Shown in pieces: positions 5,003 to 5,052 of a DNA stretch of 5,052 bases. Source of the DNA: RGIG3009 sp045595845 (GTDB lineage: Bacteria; Bacillota; Clostridia; Oscillospirales; Acutalibacteraceae); contig JAZOBF010000052.1 in the NCBI GenBank assembly GCA_045595845.1, positions 1 through 5,052 of the forward strand. The letters are read 5' to 3'. The position numbers were made by a program, and so were the translations under genes. Numbering within the stretch: position 1 is the first letter of the stretch; each line of letters opens with the position of its first letter. The notes under the pieces were generated by a model. That model searched no databases. It was given only the letters and a program-made list of their open reading frames with translations, and had not been told where the DNA came from.

Positions 5003-5052
5003 ATGGCAAAACAAAAAGCCGCGAGAGGAGTAAAGAAGTCGGAGGCCAAGCG
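5003..5052 (+). CDS. Possible start of a divergent gene, cut by the window edge
   Basis: From an ATG at 5003 the plus strand is open to the window end and reads MAKQKAARGVKKSEAK, a basic N-terminus plausible for a ribosome- or nucleic-acid-associated protein. No Shine-Dalgarno precedes it. An alternative is that GGAGG at 5040-5044 is itself a ribosome binding site for a start just beyond 5052. All three minus-strand frames are also open here, so the end of an upstream minus-strand gene cannot be excluded. Product unknown. Confidence 0.2.
   Translation, partial: MAKQKAARGVKKSEAK

Noticed and set aside
4954..5052. Minus-strand open frame entering from the window edge and stopping at 4954-4956
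   Set aside because: All three minus frames are open here over only about 33 codons, so the end of an upstream gene cannot be told from chance.
1..5052. CRISPR arrays, insertion sequences, phage genes or attachment sites
   Set aside because: No regularly spaced short repeats, transposase or integrase motifs were seen. The tRNA 3' ends are not flanked by visible direct repeats of a tRNA tail.

Overview
The window looks like part of the chromosome of a spore-forming member of the Clostridia (Firmicutes), possibly an Oscillospiraceae/Ruminococcaceae-type organism. The evidence is a SleC-type cortex-lytic protein, a SpoVB-type flippase, Bacillus-like tRNAs with encoded CCA ends, purine-rich Shine-Dalgarno sites and consensus sigma-A promoters. 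The family-level placement is inference. Every confidently called gene lies on the minus strand, so transcription runs from high to low coordinates.

Positions 4947 to 983 hold four tightly packed genes with gaps of 11, 3 and 3 nt, most simply read as one operon. In order of transcription they are: (1) a small protein with a coiled-coil/proline-rich N-terminus and a beta-sandwich domain resembling the N-terminal pre/pro region of clostridial SleC; (2) a SleC-like spore cortex-lytic protein, made of a SpoIID/LytB lytic transglycosylase domain and three peptidoglycan-binding (PG_binding_1) domains; (3) a small protein with two PG_binding_1-like domains and no catalytic domain; (4) a SpoVB-like polytopic lipid/oligosaccharide flippase. 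The main point of interest is that the SleC prodomain and the SleC enzyme, which are one polypeptide in classical clostridia, appear here as two adjacent genes. They share the cluster with a non-catalytic binding protein and a flippase of the family needed for cortex synthesis. The cluster therefore appears to join building and breaking of the spore cortex. A weak mother-cell sigma-like promoter can be proposed at 4972-5000.

Positions 973 to 632 hold a tRNA operon, Lys(CTT)-Glu(CTC)-Asn(GTT). It has a near-perfect sigma-A promoter with an A/T-tract upstream region that overlaps the 3' end of the flippase gene, and it ends in a strong intrinsic terminator 1 nt after the last CCA. The tRNA-Asn departs from the consensus in its T-loop and acceptor stem. 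Positions 647 to 48 hold a monocistronic GNAT acetyltransferase gene whose probable -35 box lies inside the tRNA terminator hairpin. Positions 1-47 show nothing I can call. Positions 5001-5052 are the upstream edge; they may hold the first codons of a divergent plus-strand gene, but this is weak.
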